Origin: Ruminococcaceae bacterium BL-4
Lineage (GTDB): Bacteria > Bacillota > Clostridia > Oscillospirales > Acutalibacteraceae
Assembly: GCA_902809935.1 (NCBI GenBank)
Contig: LR778134.1
Location: forward strand, 186,001-250,000
Reading direction: 5' to 3'
Length of the DNA: 64,000 bases
A program made the translations under genes and the position numbers. The number at the start of each line of letters is the position of its first letter. Position 1 is the first letter of the stretch. Below, one piece after another: positions 9,448 to 19,214 of this stretch. The notes below the pieces were generated by a model. It was not told the origin of the DNA. It searched no databases and saw only the letters and a list, made by a program, of their open reading frames with translations.

Positions 9448-10242
9448 ATGTTAACACTTAAAAATGTATGTAAAACATTTAATAAAGGAACCGTCAATGA
9501 AAAGAAAGCGCTAATTGGCATTGATCTCCATCTCAACCCTGGAGATTTCGTTACCATTATCGGCGGAAACGGTGCCGGAAAAAGCACCTTATTAAATTTA
9601 ATTGCAGGTGTTTTTCCCTGCGACAGCGGTTCGATTATCTTGGGCGGCACAGAGGTTTCTCGGCTGCCTGAATTTAAACGGGCAAAATACCTTGGCCGTG
9701 TCTTCCAAGACCCGATGCGCGGTACTGCGGGAGACATGGGCATCGAAGAAAATCTTGCAATGGCTTATCGTCGTGGACAGACAAAGACCCTGCGCTGGGG
9801 CATTACAAAAGAAGAGCGCAAACTCTATCAGGAAAAATTAAAAGTATTGGATTTGGGACTGGAAAATCGTCTGACCAGCAAGGTTGGTCTTCTTTCCGGT
9901 GGACAGCGTCAGGCGCTGACTCTTTTGATGGCGACCCTGCAAAAGCCCAAGCTTTTGCTTTTAGATGAACATACAGCAGCACTTGACCCTAAAACAGCTG
10001 CAACGGTTCTAAAGCTAACAGAGGAATTTATTAAACGAGATAAACTTACCGCCATGATGGTTACGCACAACATGAGTGATGCTCTCAAATACGGAAACCG
10101 TATTATCATGATGAATGAGGGAACGATTCTCTTTGATATCAAAGAAGAGGAGAAAAAATCTCTTACTGTCGATGATCTTCTAGCACGCTTTCATACTGCT
10201 CAAGGTGCAGCACTTACAAATGACCGCATGCTGCTCTCTTAA
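9448..10242 (+). CDS. ABC transporter ATP-binding protein (TrpZ-like)
   Basis: 264-residue ATPase. Walker A GGNGAGKST, signature LLSGGQRQALTLLMAT, Walker B LLLLDEHTAALDP and the switch His in VTHNMSD are present; the Glu-His after the Walker B Asp (DEHTAALD in place of DEPTSALD) is usual for this subfamily. The start is the ATG at 9448, 7 bases after TAAGGAGGA; upstream codons in the same frame overlap the permease gene. Confidence 0.93.
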   Translation: MLTLKNVCKTFNKGTVNEKKALIGIDLHLNPGDFVTIIGGNGAGKSTLLNLIAGVFPCDSGSIILGGTEVSRLPEFKRAKYLGRVFQDPMRGTAGDMGIEENLAMAYRRGQTKTLRWGITKEERKLYQEKLKVLDLGLENRLTSKVGLLSGGQRQALTLLMATLQKPKLLLLDEHTAALDPKTAATVLKLTEEFIKRDKLTAMMVTHNMSDALKYGNRIIMMNEGTILFDIKEEEKKSLTVDDLLARFHTAQGAALTNDRMLLS

Positions 10243-10258
10243 AAATTATTTATACAAT

Positions 10259-10300
10259 AAAAATGCTCTCTGCATCGAAAAACTGCAGAGAGCATTTTTT
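10259..10300. terminator. bidirectional terminator
   Basis: AAAAATGCTCTCTGCA pairs perfectly with TGCAGAGAGCATTTTT around a short loop, between the convergent transporter operon and alr. A and T runs on both sides allow termination of both. Confidence 0.92.
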
Positions 10301-10310
10301 ATGATCAAGT

Positions 10311-11495
10311 TCAGCAAATAAGATTTGTCACGGAAACCGGGTTTCCATTTCTTAGATAAACCCTTGATACCCGCTTATTGATATCACAGGTGATTTCATA
10401 GTTGATTGTCTTGCAAAGGCCTGCAATTTCTGCTGCAGAAATGCTTTCTTCCCCTTCACTGCCAATCAATGTCACCTCGTCATCCGCATGAACATTTTTG
10501 ATTCCGGTTACGTCAATCATCATCTGATCCATACAGACTCTTCCGAGAATTTTCGCTCGGTGGCCATGCACCAAAACTTCTCCTTGATTGGAAAGCATCC
10601 GCGGATAACCATCGGCATAGCCGATCGGCACAGTTGCCACCACTGTCTTTTGCTTTGTTCTGCAGGTACAGCCATAGCTGAGCGGCGTATCAGGTTCGAG
10701 TGTCTTAACAAGTGAAATTACACTTTTAAGCGCCATCACCGGCTTTAACTCAAGCGGATTCTGTAGGGCAGCAGAAGGCTGCATCCCATAAAGGATCACA
10801 CCCGGACGGCACATATCGAGCTGCATCTGCGGATATTCTGTAACACCAGCGGAATTATCGCAATGATGAAGCCTAAAAGTAACTCCACGCTTTTCCAGTT
10901 CTTTAATTGCACCGGAAAAGCATGCAAACTGATGCTCTGTAAAAGCTCTGCCTGCTTCTCCTTCATCCGCTACTGCAAAATGGGTGAAAATTCCTTCATG
11001 AATCAGGCCCGGCAGATTGCAGACACGCTCGATCGCGTCGAGCGAAGATTCATCGCGCTCAGGCTGCTGATACACAAACCCAATTCGGCTCATGCCGGTA
11101 TCTAATTTTACATGACAGCGAACTGTCGTCCCCTGCCGGACTGCCTCTTGGTTCAATGCTTCGGCATATTCTTCAGAAAGCAATGCCTGTGAAATATTTA
11201 AAGCACAAAGCTGTCCTGCCATTTTTGGCGGCGTATAGCCAAGAATCAAAATCGGAAGATGCACTTTTTCGTTGCGCAGCTGGATAGCCTCTTCCAAATT
11301 GGAAACTGCCAGCCAATCAGCGCCCAGTTTCTCATAAAGACGAGCCAAAACTTCAGAGCCATGTCCATAAGCATCCGCCTTTACGACGCAGCACATCTTG
11401 GTTCCCGGATGCAGTGCACTGCGGATTGCACGATAATTATACTCTGCCGCATCCAGATTGATTTCTGCCCAAGTACGTTTTAAATACTTATCCAA
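10311..11495 (-). CDS. alr: alanine racemase
   Basis: PLP enzyme making D-alanine for peptidoglycan, 394 residues. The PLP lysine is Lys39 in VVKADAYGHG; TGMSRIGF, the GYADGYPR segment and CMDQMMIDVT in the C-terminal domain are family hallmarks. Its start overlaps the end of purL by 8 bp, so the two are co-transcribed and probably translationally coupled, an unusual pairing of cell-wall and purine genes. Confidence 0.97.
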   Translation of the reverse strand: MDKYLKRTWAEINLDAAEYNYRAIRSALHPGTKMCCVVKADAYGHGSEVLARLYEKLGADWLAVSNLEEAIQLRNEKVHLPILILGYTPPKMAGQLCALNISQALLSEEYAEALNQEAVRQGTTVRCHVKLDTGMSRIGFVYQQPERDESSLDAIERVCNLPGLIHEGIFTHFAVADEGEAGRAFTEHQFACFSGAIKELEKRGVTFRLHHCDNSAGVTEYPQMQLDMCRPGVILYGMQPSAALQNPLELKPVMALKSVISLVKTLEPDTPLSYGCTCRTKQKTVVATVPIGYADGYPRMLSNQGEVLVHGHRAKILGRVCMDQMMIDVTGIKNVHADDEVTLIGSEGEESISAAEIAGLCKTINYEITCDINKRVSRVYLRNGNPVSVTNLIC

Positions 11496-14400
11496 AATAC
11501 TTTACACCCGATTCAAACACTTTCTGGTCTTTTTCTCCGGGAACATTCCGATAAAGATTTTCTCCTCTGCGCTCAGAATGGCCCATTTTCCCGAACACAC
11601 GGCCATCGGGGCTGGTGATGCCTTCAACTGCGCAATCAGAACCATTGGGATTCCATTCGATACTCCCAGAAGGAATTCCACAAGGCGTTACATACTGTGT
11701 AGCAACCTGTCCATTTTCAATCAGCTGTTTCATCACAGCATTGCTTGCTACAAAACGTCCTTCTCCATGAGAAACAGGAATCGTAAACAAATCTCCTGCC
11801 TCTACCCCTGACAGCCATGGGCTCTTTACACTAGCAACACGCGTATAAACCATCCGGGAAACGTGCCTGCCCAGCGTATTAAAGGTCAGAGTCGGAGCTT
11901 TCTCACTAGGCTCCACAATTTTTCCATATGGAACAAGGCCCAACTTAATCAGCGCCTGAAATCCATTACAGATTCCCAGGATCAGGCCGTCCCGCTGCTT
12001 AAGCAGGCGGGAAACCGCTTCTGCAATTCTTGGATTGCGGAAAGTAGTCGCAATAAATTTACCGGAACCATCCGGTTCATCACCGCCGGAAAATCCTCCC
12101 GGCAGCATAATGATCTGGCTTTCATTGATCATCTGCTCCATTTTACGGATTGTCTCTTCAATTCCGGAAGCAGAAAGGTTTTTAACCACTAATACCCGAG
12201 GATCGCCGCCGGCACGGCGAAATGCCTTTGCAGAATCATATTCACAGTTAGTGCCAGGAAATACTGGAATGAAAATTCTGGGTTTGGCCGCCTTAATCGC
12301 TGGCGCTTTCTGATTGCGCTGTGTAAAGAGCGGAACTGTAAACTGAACCGGCTGTTCATTCGCATGACTCGGGAAAATTTTCTCAAGAGTTCCCATCCAT
12401 TGGAAAATCAAAGAATCAATTTTCATTTTCTGTCCCCCAAGTTCGATCACAGGCTCTTCTGTGGTCTCTCCAAGAAGGATTGCCCCCTGCGGCAAAGAAA
12501 CATTTTCTTTGAGTTCCAAGATTAGGTCTCCGCTGTGCGGACGGAACAAAAGTGTCTCATTTTGGGCTTCTGCCGCAAAGCGAACACCAATCTTATTGCC
12601 AAAAGCAGCTTTTGCAACAGAAGCTGCTGCACCGCCTTCTTTCACAACGGAAGCGGAAAGGACTTCTCCCCTTTCCATCATTTGATGAACCGTCTGATAA
12701 ACTTTTTGAATGCCGTCAAAATTAGGCAGCAATCCGGTTTCAGAATCCTCCGGCAATGAAATCAGTACCAATTTATGGCCGGCTCCTTGTAATGCTGCCG
12801 AAATCGTCTTGCTGGCTTTTGTCATCGAAACTGCAAAGCTTACTAAAGTCGGAGGAACATCCAAGTCTTCAAAAGTACCGGACATACTGTCTTTTCCACC
12901 GATGGAAGGCAGCCCAAGTTTTAGCTGTGCCGTCAGAGCGCCCAAAAGTGCTGCCGTTGGTTTCCCCCAACGCTTTGCGTCTTCTGTCATTCGCCCAAAA
13001 TATTCCTGAAAAGTCAGCCGTGCTTTTAACGGGTCTGCACCGATTGCGCAAAGTTTTGAAAGACTTTCTACCACTGCCCATGCCGCCCCATGGAACGGAG
13101 AAAACTCAGAAATCCCCGGAATATAGCCATAGCCCATCGCTGTAGCATCATCCGTTTCGCCTTCCACCGGCAGTTTTGCTGCCATTGCTTCTTCCGGCGT
13201 CAACTGAAATTTTCCCGCAAAAGGCATCAGCACCGTCGCAGCGCCGATAGAAGAATCAAATCGTTCCGAAAGGCCTTTCTGGCTGCAAACATTGAGACGG
13301 GAAAGGTTTTCTTCAAATGCTTCAGAAAGAGGCTTTCCACAAAGTTCCTGCGGAACGATTTCTCGATAAGCGTTTGCTTTTACCTTTGAAAGATCGTCGC
13401 CGCCCTTTGGTGCACAGATCTCTACATCCGTCTCCTGCGTAACGCCGTTGGTATCCAAAAATGCACGAGTGATATTGACGATCTCATCTCCGCGCCAGAA
13501 CATTTGCAGACGCGGCTCTTCTGTGACAACCGCCACAATTTTAGCATTTAAGTTTTCTTCTCCGGCAGCCTTAATAAATGCATCAACATTTTCCGGTGCT
13601 AAAACGACGGCCATTCGTTCCTGGCTTTCAGAAATTGCCAGTTCTGTTCCATCAAGGCCCTCATATTTTTTGGGGACTTTATCAAGGTCGATCCGAAGTC
13701 CAGGTGCCAGCTCTCCGATTGCAACCGAAACGCCTCCGGCTCCAAAATCATTGCAGCGTTTAATCAGCGTGGAAACTTCGGGTCTGCGGAACATTCTCTG
13801 TAGTTTTCGTTCTGTTGGAGGATTTCCTTTCTGTACTTCCGCGCCGCACTCTTCTACACTTTCTTCTGTATGTGCCTTAGAAGAACCGGTTGCACCGCCG
13901 ATTCCATCACGTCCGGTGCTGCCGCCCAAAAGAACAATTACATCACCTGCTTGCGGCTCTTCTCTTACAACATTCTTCTTGGGAGACGCTCCAATAACAG
14001 CACCGATTTCCATACGCTTTGCAACATAGCCGGGGTCATAAAGTTCCTGCACCTGTCCGGTAGCAAGACCGATCTGATTGCCATAAGACGAATATCCCTG
14101 GGCGGCACCTGTCGTAATTTTTCGTGTTGGAAGTTTTCCATGCAGTGTTTTCTCAAACGGAGTACGGGGGTCTCCGCTGCCGGTAACACGCATCGCCTGA
14201 TAAACATAAGCTCTGCCGGAAAGCGGATCGCGAATTGCGCCGCCAAGACAGGTTGCCGCACCACCAAAAGGCTCAATTTCCGTCGGATGGTTATGGGTCT
14301 CATTCTTAAACTGTACCAACCACTGCTCTGTTTTCCCATCAATTGTGACCGGGACTTCGATAGAGCAGGCGTTGATTTCTTCACTCTCATCCAAATCCGG

Positions 14401-15273
14401 AATTAAGCCACGTTTTTTTAAGGCTTTCGCTCCGATGCAGGCCATATCCATCAAAGAAACCGTTTTTTCGCGGTCTCCGTACACTTCTTTACGGGTATCA
14501 AAATACAGCTTGACTGCTTCTTCAATCGACTTACTAACCGCTGATTTTTGAACGTCAATCTTCTTTAGACGAGTACTGAACGTCGTATGGCGACAATGAT
14601 CACTCCAGTAAGTATCGATGACCCGCAGCTCCGTAACGGAGGGATCTCTTTTTTCATCCTTCTTAAAATAATCTCTTACAAAACAAAGGTCTTCCCAACT
14701 CATAGCAAATCCCATAGAGTCATAGTATTCCTTGAGCTTCTTCTCATTCCACACAATAAAGCCCGTCACTCGAGCAACATTTGCCGGAACTTCTGCCCGA
14801 AGGTTGAGATCTTCCGGTTTTTCGAGAGAAGCTAAGCGACTTTCGACAGGGTTTACCATATAGGATTTAATCTTATCAAGGTCCTCTTGAGAAAGCTTTC
14901 CCTTAACCGCGACCACACGAGCAGTTACGACCTGCGGCCGCTCTCCTTGGGTTAAAAGCTGAACACACTGGGCCGCGGAATCCGCGCGCTGATCATACTG
15001 TCCAGGCAGATATTCCATTGCAAAAATTTCAAAGTCCTCCGGCACAGAATAGGTTTCTTCATAAACGTTATCCACATTGGGCTCAGAAAAGATCTGATCC
15101 CGTGCGCGTACAAAATCCTCCCTGGAAAGTCCCTCTACATCATAACGGTTGATCAGCCGTAGTTCTTCGAGGTTTTTAAGTCCCAGATTTTCCACAAGAT
15201 CCTTCCGCATCTGCTGCGCCGCAACATCAAATCCGGGCTTTTTTTCTACAAATACTCTGATGACCTTTGACAT
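11488..15273 (-). CDS. purL: phosphoribosylformylglycinamidine synthase, single-chain
   Basis: Fourth step of purine synthesis: FGAR + Gln + ATP to FGAM. The 1,261-residue chain fuses the AIR-synthase-like catalytic halves with a C-terminal glutaminase (FPGTNCEYDSAKAF, the nucleophile Cys in LGICNGFQ, and a late His/Glu pair). The substrate motifs HNHPTEIEPFGGAATCLGG and FGAGGVSVAIGELA are intact. Single-chain enzymes of this shorter type are common in Clostridia and Bacteroidetes, unlike the three-part PurLQS of bacilli. Confidence 0.97.
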   Translation of the reverse strand: MSKVIRVFVEKKPGFDVAAQQMRKDLVENLGLKNLEELRLINRYDVEGLSREDFVRARDQIFSEPNVDNVYEETYSVPEDFEIFAMEYLPGQYDQRADSAAQCVQLLTQGERPQVVTARVVAVKGKLSQEDLDKIKSYMVNPVESRLASLEKPEDLNLRAEVPANVARVTGFIVWNEKKLKEYYDSMGFAMSWEDLCFVRDYFKKDEKRDPSVTELRVIDTYWSDHCRHTTFSTRLKKIDVQKSAVSKSIEEAVKLYFDTRKEVYGDREKTVSLMDMACIGAKALKKRGLIPDLDESEEINACSIEVPVTIDGKTEQWLVQFKNETHNHPTEIEPFGGAATCLGGAIRDPLSGRAYVYQAMRVTGSGDPRTPFEKTLHGKLPTRKITTGAAQGYSSYGNQIGLATGQVQELYDPGYVAKRMEIGAVIGASPKKNVVREEPQAGDVIVLLGGSTGRDGIGGATGSSKAHTEESVEECGAEVQKGNPPTERKLQRMFRRPEVSTLIKRCNDFGAGGVSVAIGELAPGLRIDLDKVPKKYEGLDGTELAISESQERMAVVLAPENVDAFIKAAGEENLNAKIVAVVTEEPRLQMFWRGDEIVNITRAFLDTNGVTQETDVEICAPKGGDDLSKVKANAYREIVPQELCGKPLSEAFEENLSRLNVCSQKGLSERFDSSIGAATVLMPFAGKFQLTPEEAMAAKLPVEGETDDATAMGYGYIPGISEFSPFHGAAWAVVESLSKLCAIGADPLKARLTFQEYFGRMTEDAKRWGKPTAALLGALTAQLKLGLPSIGGKDSMSGTFEDLDVPPTLVSFAVSMTKASKTISAALQGAGHKLVLISLPEDSETGLLPNFDGIQKVYQTVHQMMERGEVLSASVVKEGGAAASVAKAAFGNKIGVRFAAEAQNETLLFRPHSGDLILELKENVSLPQGAILLGETTEEPVIELGGQKMKIDSLIFQWMGTLEKIFPSHANEQPVQFTVPLFTQRNQKAPAIKAAKPRIFIPVFPGTNCEYDSAKAFRRAGGDPRVLVVKNLSASGIEETIRKMEQMINESQIIMLPGGFSGGDEPDGSGKFIATTFRNPRIAEAVSRLLKQRDGLILGICNGFQALIKLGLVPYGKIVEPSEKAPTLTFNTLGRHVSRMVYTRVASVKSPWLSGVEAGDLFTIPVSHGEGRFVASNAVMKQLIENGQVATQYVTPCGIPSGSIEWNPNGSDCAVEGITSPDGRVFGKMGHSERRGENLYRNVPGEKDQKVFESGVKYFG

Positions 15274-15523
15274 TCGTTCCCCCGTTCCGCCGACCTTCAG
15301 ATCGACTCATTGTAACAATGATTTCCGCGAAAAATCACGGTATGCCATATTTTTTTATTTTATCACAAAAGGTTGCAGGAATAAAGCAGAAAAACGAAAA
15401 AGCACGAACAAACAGCTGATAAATTTCCGGTTAAATATAGATGTTTTTACAGTTATTTCCCGCGATGATCAGGATCAACAAAGCTGTCAGTCCAAGTTTG
15501 ATTGATTTTTATCTTAATCATAT
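15274..15523. other. intergenic region upstream of purL
   Basis: 250 bp without a convincing gene. It must contain the minus-strand purL promoter. I looked for the conserved core of a purine riboswitch and for PurR-box pairs and saw neither. Confidence 0.5.
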
Positions 15524-15569
15524 AAAATTCACCGGTTTAGAAAAAACATTCCTAAACCGGTGAATTTTA
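15524..15569. terminator. terminator of the feo operon
   Basis: AAAATTCACCGGTTTAG and its perfect complement enclose a 12-base loop, with a T-rich exit on the minus strand. It lies 41 bp after the stop codon of the feoB C-terminal part and would end the feoAB transcript. Confidence 0.88.
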
Positions 15570-15610
15570 TGCGTATGAAGATTTAAATCTTATTTTTTGA
15601 AACCCAACTT

Positions 15611-16465
15611 TTACAAAAATGAAGTCGTAATCAAATGGAATGCCATACAGCTAAGAATCCCGAAAGCAGTTGGAATCAGCGCCGCCAGTGCTGTCCATTT
15701 TCTACTGCCGGTCTCTTTATGAATGGTCAAAAGTGTTGTTGAGCAAGGCCAATGCATTAAGGAAAAAAGCATCATACAAATTGCAGTCTGCCAAGTCCAT
15801 CCGTTTGCAACAAACAGCTGTTTCATCTCCAGCAGACTCCCCAATTCGAAAATACTTCCCTTTGCCATATATGCCATGATAATGATTGGAATTACAATTT
15901 CGTTCGCAGGGAATCCCAGAATAAACGCAATTAAAATCACACCATCTAATCCCATAAGCTTTGCAAATGGATCAAGAAAAGCTGCGCTGTAATTTAAAAG
16001 GCTGACTCCTCCAACGGTAACATTTGCCATCAACCATATAATAAGGCCGGCAGGTGCTGCCACTACAACCGCTCTTCCCAGCACAAAAAGGGTTCTGTCA
16101 AAAATAGAACGTACAATTACTTTTCCAATCTGCGGCTTCCGATAAGGCGGCATCTCCAATGTAAATGAGGAAGGAATCCCTTTTAAAAGGGTCTTAGAAA
16201 GCAGCTTCGTAACCCACAAAGTTACAAGGACCCCCAATACGATCACAGCGGTCAAAAGCAGTGCCGAAAGGAAAGAAGAAGCTGTACTGCCCGCCGCACC
16301 AATAAAAAACATGGTAATGATTGCAATCAGCGTTGGGAATCTGCCGTTACATGGTACAAAATTATTTGTCAAAATTGCGAGAAGCCGCTCCCTAGGAGAA
16401 TCAATAATTCGGCATCCGACAATTCCGGCCGCATTGCACCCAAATCCCATGCACATGGACATCAC
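15611..16465 (-). pseudogene. feoB: feoB 3' part, split off by prophage insertion
   Basis: Encodes the C-terminal 279 residues of the ferrous iron transporter FeoB, starting at the GFGCNAAG pore motif, with the GCRIIDSPRERLLA and NNFVPCNGRFP segments and several membrane helices. No ribosome site precedes the GTG at 16465 and the first few codons are phage DNA. The matching N-terminal part is at 56681-58036, 40 kb away. Joined at the shared core the two halves give one frame of about 714 codons, the usual FeoB length. Functional only after phage excision. Confidence 0.93.
16449..16456. repeat. attL core ATGCACAT
   Basis: Shared 8-bp core at the left host/phage junction; on the feoB strand it reads ATGTGCAT (codons Met-Cys-Met). 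An identical copy is at 56730-56737. The outer ATG/CAT are palindromic while the central CA/TG dinucleotide is not, as serine recombinases require for orientation. Confidence 0.85.
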
Positions 16466-16474
16466 AATTTTGTA

Positions 16475-17878
16475 TTAGATTCTCCAGCTAATTTCTACGG
16501 ACTCCCCATCAACCCAGATAGACTCTATCATGGTAGATAATAGTAATCTTTTTTTCTCTAGAGAATCGGAATTCAGAATATCATTTGCAGATTTTAAAGC
16601 CTTTATAAATTCTTCCTTCTGTCCATTTCCTGTCCCTTGCTGTACAGAGATAAGTTTCTCCTTTACGGTATCCCGCTTGCTCTGCAGCTCCTGCAGTCTT
16701 GAAGATATTTGCTCGATCGGAATTGTTCCTACCTGGTACAGATCAAGCATTCTGGATATCTGCCGATCCAGTTCTGCAAGTCTATCTGACAATGCTTTGG
16801 TATCGTCTTTGGTATTCCTAGGCTTTCCAACCACTTCATTGAAATAATCTTTATCATACTGCAAACGATTTATTTGTGCAATTACCGCCGCATCTAATTC
16901 CTCAATTTTGTAATTGGTGTTTTTACAATTTGGATCAGTTATAAACTTCTGACTGCTCTTAGAGCGTGAATAGCATTTATAATACCCGTGATTAGCGCTG
17001 TATCTCGCCCCGCAGCGAGCACAATAGACAAGACTGGATAAAAGATACCCTGCCCGAAAAGGTGTTTTCTGGGCGCTGGTTTTGGATTCTTCTCGTGCTG
17101 ATGAGGTGAGCAGCTTTTGTGCTTGATTATACTCGGCATCTGATATGATGTGATCCTGTACTCCATCGTAAGACTTTCCCTTAAACTTTACTTTTCCAAT
17201 GTACACACTGTTTTTTAAAGTATTAAGGACAGCGCGTGACGAATTCCAACCACCATATTTTTCGTGCATATCCTTATAAATCGAATTGATGGACTCTCCG
17301 GTCAAAAATTGCCGATAAACCTCTTGTACTTGCTTTGCCATAAATTCATTTACAACTAATTTTCCGTCGATATAGTCATATCCCCGCGGAGCATTTCCCC
17401 CACCGTGAAAATATCCGGCTTTGCTGCGACCGATGCGCCCCATTGTAAAGCGCTCCGTAATCTGGTCTTTTTCCAACTGTGCAAAAACAGACAGTATTCC
17501 AATCATGGCGCGCCCAAACGCGGTTGACGTGTCAAAATTTTCTGACATGCTGACAAATTCCACACCATTCGCGATAAACTCATCCTCTATTAAAGTCAGT
17601 GTATCTTTCTGAGAACGGGACAGGCGGTCAAGTTTATAGACTGCTACCATATCAAGCCGGTGTAAGCGTATATCTTTTAGCATCTGCTGCAATGCCGGAC
17701 GATCAGTATTTCCGCCGGAAAATCCGGCATCCGGATATATTTTATAGATGCTCCACCCTTTGGCTTTACAGTAAGCTTCTAGGCGCTCTTTTTGTTCTGG
17801 TATAGAATAATTTTCTAGCTGATTCTCCGTTGACACACGGACATAACACCCTACACGGGAAAACGACGATTGCTGCAA
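16475..17878 (-). CDS. int: large serine recombinase (phage integrase)
   Basis: 467-residue site-specific recombinase. An N-terminal resolvase domain carries the nucleophile Ser16 in YVRVSTENQ and the YKLDRLSRS motif. Then come a recombinase domain (RAGYLLSSLVYCARCG) and a zinc ribbon with Cys pairs near residues 304-307 and 319-340, and a coiled coil near residues 360-410. The start is TTG at 17878 after AGAGGTGAT. Its stop is 19 bp from the attL core, the typical position. A recombination directionality factor is not recognisable but should exist among the small early genes. Confidence 0.96.
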   Translation of the reverse strand: MQQSSFSRVGCYVRVSTENQLENYSIPEQKERLEAYCKAKGWSIYKIYPDAGFSGGNTDRPALQQMLKDIRLHRLDMVAVYKLDRLSRSQKDTLTLIEDEFIANGVEFVSMSENFDTSTAFGRAMIGILSVFAQLEKDQITERFTMGRIGRSKAGYFHGGGNAPRGYDYIDGKLVVNEFMAKQVQEVYRQFLTGESINSIYKDMHEKYGGWNSSRAVLNTLKNSVYIGKVKFKGKSYDGVQDHIISDAEYNQAQKLLTSSAREESKTSAQKTPFRAGYLLSSLVYCARCGARYSANHGYYKCYSRSKSSQKFITDPNCKNTNYKIEELDAAVIAQINRLQYDKDYFNEVVGKPRNTKDDTKALSDRLAELDRQISRMLDLYQVGTIPIEQISSRLQELQSKRDTVKEKLISVQQGTGNGQKEEFIKALKSANDILNSDSLEKKRLLLSTMIESIWVDGESVEISWRI

Positions 17879-17959
17879 AGTATCACCTCTCTTGACTTTT
17901 AGATGAATGACTGGTACAATAAGGCTCCATTCATTTCCATCGGCTCCGGCCGTTGATCT

Positions 17960-17998
17960 CCGCCTGTTGGTATTGCAGTACCGGCAGGCGGTTTTTTT
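17960..17998 (+). terminator. orphan plus-strand terminator-like hairpin
   Basis: CCGCCTG pairs with CAGGCGG and is followed by seven T on the plus strand, between two minus-strand genes. No plus-strand gene precedes it. It may end a transcript antisense to the integrase or prevent readthrough. Confidence 0.6.
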
Positions 17999-18016
17999 AT
18001 GATATTGTAAATATCA

Positions 18017-18985
18017 TTATCTTAATGTTTGATCAAAATCGTATCCGACGGCCATAACTTTTGCCACTTTATCTTGTGTCAAATTAGAACTCAAAAAACC
18101 CACTTCAAATGTTGCGCTTTTTCCTTTTTCAATTTTGCTGTTGACTCTAGCAAATTGTGCTCCAATCAAATGATCATCTTTATCAAAACATACTACAACA
18201 ATTGATGCCCCATCCTTTGCATCTAAAGATGTATTATTTATTACAGTTCCTGTTGCCTTGATATCGTGTTTTGAATACAGCATATTAACATTTTCAAAGT
18301 CAAACATTTGAACTTTCTTATTGGTCCTTTCAACACTTAGCGATACTTTCATTTTAGAAATATTTGCAGGATCTGAGGTAACTGCACTGGTCTCCCCACC
18401 ACAATACCCTTTTTCTCCTGGTTGTAAAATACGTGGAATCAAATTAACATTGTTATCATGGCCTAAAATTGTTCCGGAAGCATCAACAAAATCCACTGTA
18501 TAACTAGAAATCATAATTGGAACATCAAAGGTATTTGTCACTTCAAAAGCATAACTTCCGTAAATTTTATCTTCCTTTGAATAGGCATTTTTAGGAGTAA
18601 AATAAAAACATTGCTGTGAAGTTGAGAGACTTTGCAAGTCTATTTTTTCGGCAGAAGACGTACTAATATCCTTTGAATACGCTGATGAAACGCCAGAGTT
18701 ATTATTTGACTTTCCGCCACCCGAACAGGCTCTAATTAAAATAAATAAAAAGAGAATAACAAGAACCAATACAACTATCCATATGTATTTCTTTTTAGGC
18801 TTAGCAACCTTATCTGATGGATCTTGGTACTTTCCAAAAGTTTTAGAATCTGTCTGACTAATAGTATCAGGCTCTTGCTCGGATTGATTCTCTTGCTCAC
18901 TCTTGCTGGGGAGCTTCTCCCCACACTTAGGACAAAAAGCAAAATCTTGATCTCCTAAGTCAGCATTACATTTGGGGCATTTCAT
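18017..18985 (-). CDS. zinc-ribbon membrane protein with extracytoplasmic domain
   Basis: 322 residues: an N-terminal zinc ribbon (MKCPKCNADLG...FCPKCGEKL), a charged low-complexity linker, one membrane helix (about residues 69-86), and an outside domain. The last part (ATGTVINNTSLDAKDGASIV...) resembles FxLYD-type beta domains. Such zinc-ribbon membrane proteins are frequent in Clostridia and their phages with unknown role. Its place beside the repressor suggests it is expressed in the lysogen, perhaps for superinfection exclusion; that is speculation. Confidence 0.8.
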   Translation of the reverse strand: MKCPKCNADLGDQDFAFCPKCGEKLPSKSEQENQSEQEPDTISQTDSKTFGKYQDPSDKVAKPKKKYIWIVVLVLVILFLFILIRACSGGGKSNNNSGVSSAYSKDISTSSAEKIDLQSLSTSQQCFYFTPKNAYSKEDKIYGSYAFEVTNTFDVPIMISSYTVDFVDASGTILGHDNNVNLIPRILQPGEKGYCGGETSAVTSDPANISKMKVSLSVERTNKKVQMFDFENVNMLYSKHDIKATGTVINNTSLDAKDGASIVVVCFDKDDHLIGAQFARVNSKIEKGKSATFEVGFLSSNLTQDKVAKVMAVGYDFDQTLR

Positions 18986-19136
18986 AAATATCTCTCCTTC
19001 AAATATAGATATTTACAATATATCCCAATATATGACAACAATCAATCCCATATTTCCAATTTACCACCAAAAATTAATCTCATGTCCCAAATATTACCCA
19101 TACAAAAATATTATTCTAAATTTACCCAATTTTTAG
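18986..19136. other. AT-rich intergenic region with repeated CCCA boxes
   Basis: About 150 bp of very AT-rich DNA between the divergent membrane protein and microgene. CCCA followed by A/T-rich bases recurs five times (near 19024, 19047, 19086, 19097, 19124) without regular spacing. It must hold the promoter of the minus-strand gene; nothing else is evident. Confidence 0.4.
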
Positions 19137-19165
19137 TTGATTTAATCGAATGAACGTTCTATAAT
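19137..19165 (+). promoter_or_regulatory. promoter with LexA box
   Basis: TTGATT (19137-19142), 17-bp spacer, TATAAT (19160-19165). The spacer end carries CGAATGAACGTTCT (19147-19160), which fits the Gram-positive LexA/DinR consensus CGAACRNRYGTTCG at 12 of 14 positions. LexA bound there would block the promoter, so it should be SOS-induced. It drives the 39-codon gene at 19215. Confidence 0.75.
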
Positions 19166-19214
19166 AAAAGCACGCTACCGGAACAAATGTGCGGATTTTG
19201 GGAGATGGGGATAA

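Noticed and set aside
13448-14029. 193-codon plus-strand frame opposite purL
   Set aside because: It lies fully antisense to a conserved purL region and is explained by codon bias of that gene.
15274-15523. Purine riboswitch upstream of purL
   Set aside because: No conserved purine-aptamer core could be found on the minus strand.
17960-17998. Hairpin as terminator of the minus-strand gene at 18017
   Set aside because: The T run is only on the plus-strand side, so it has the wrong orientation.
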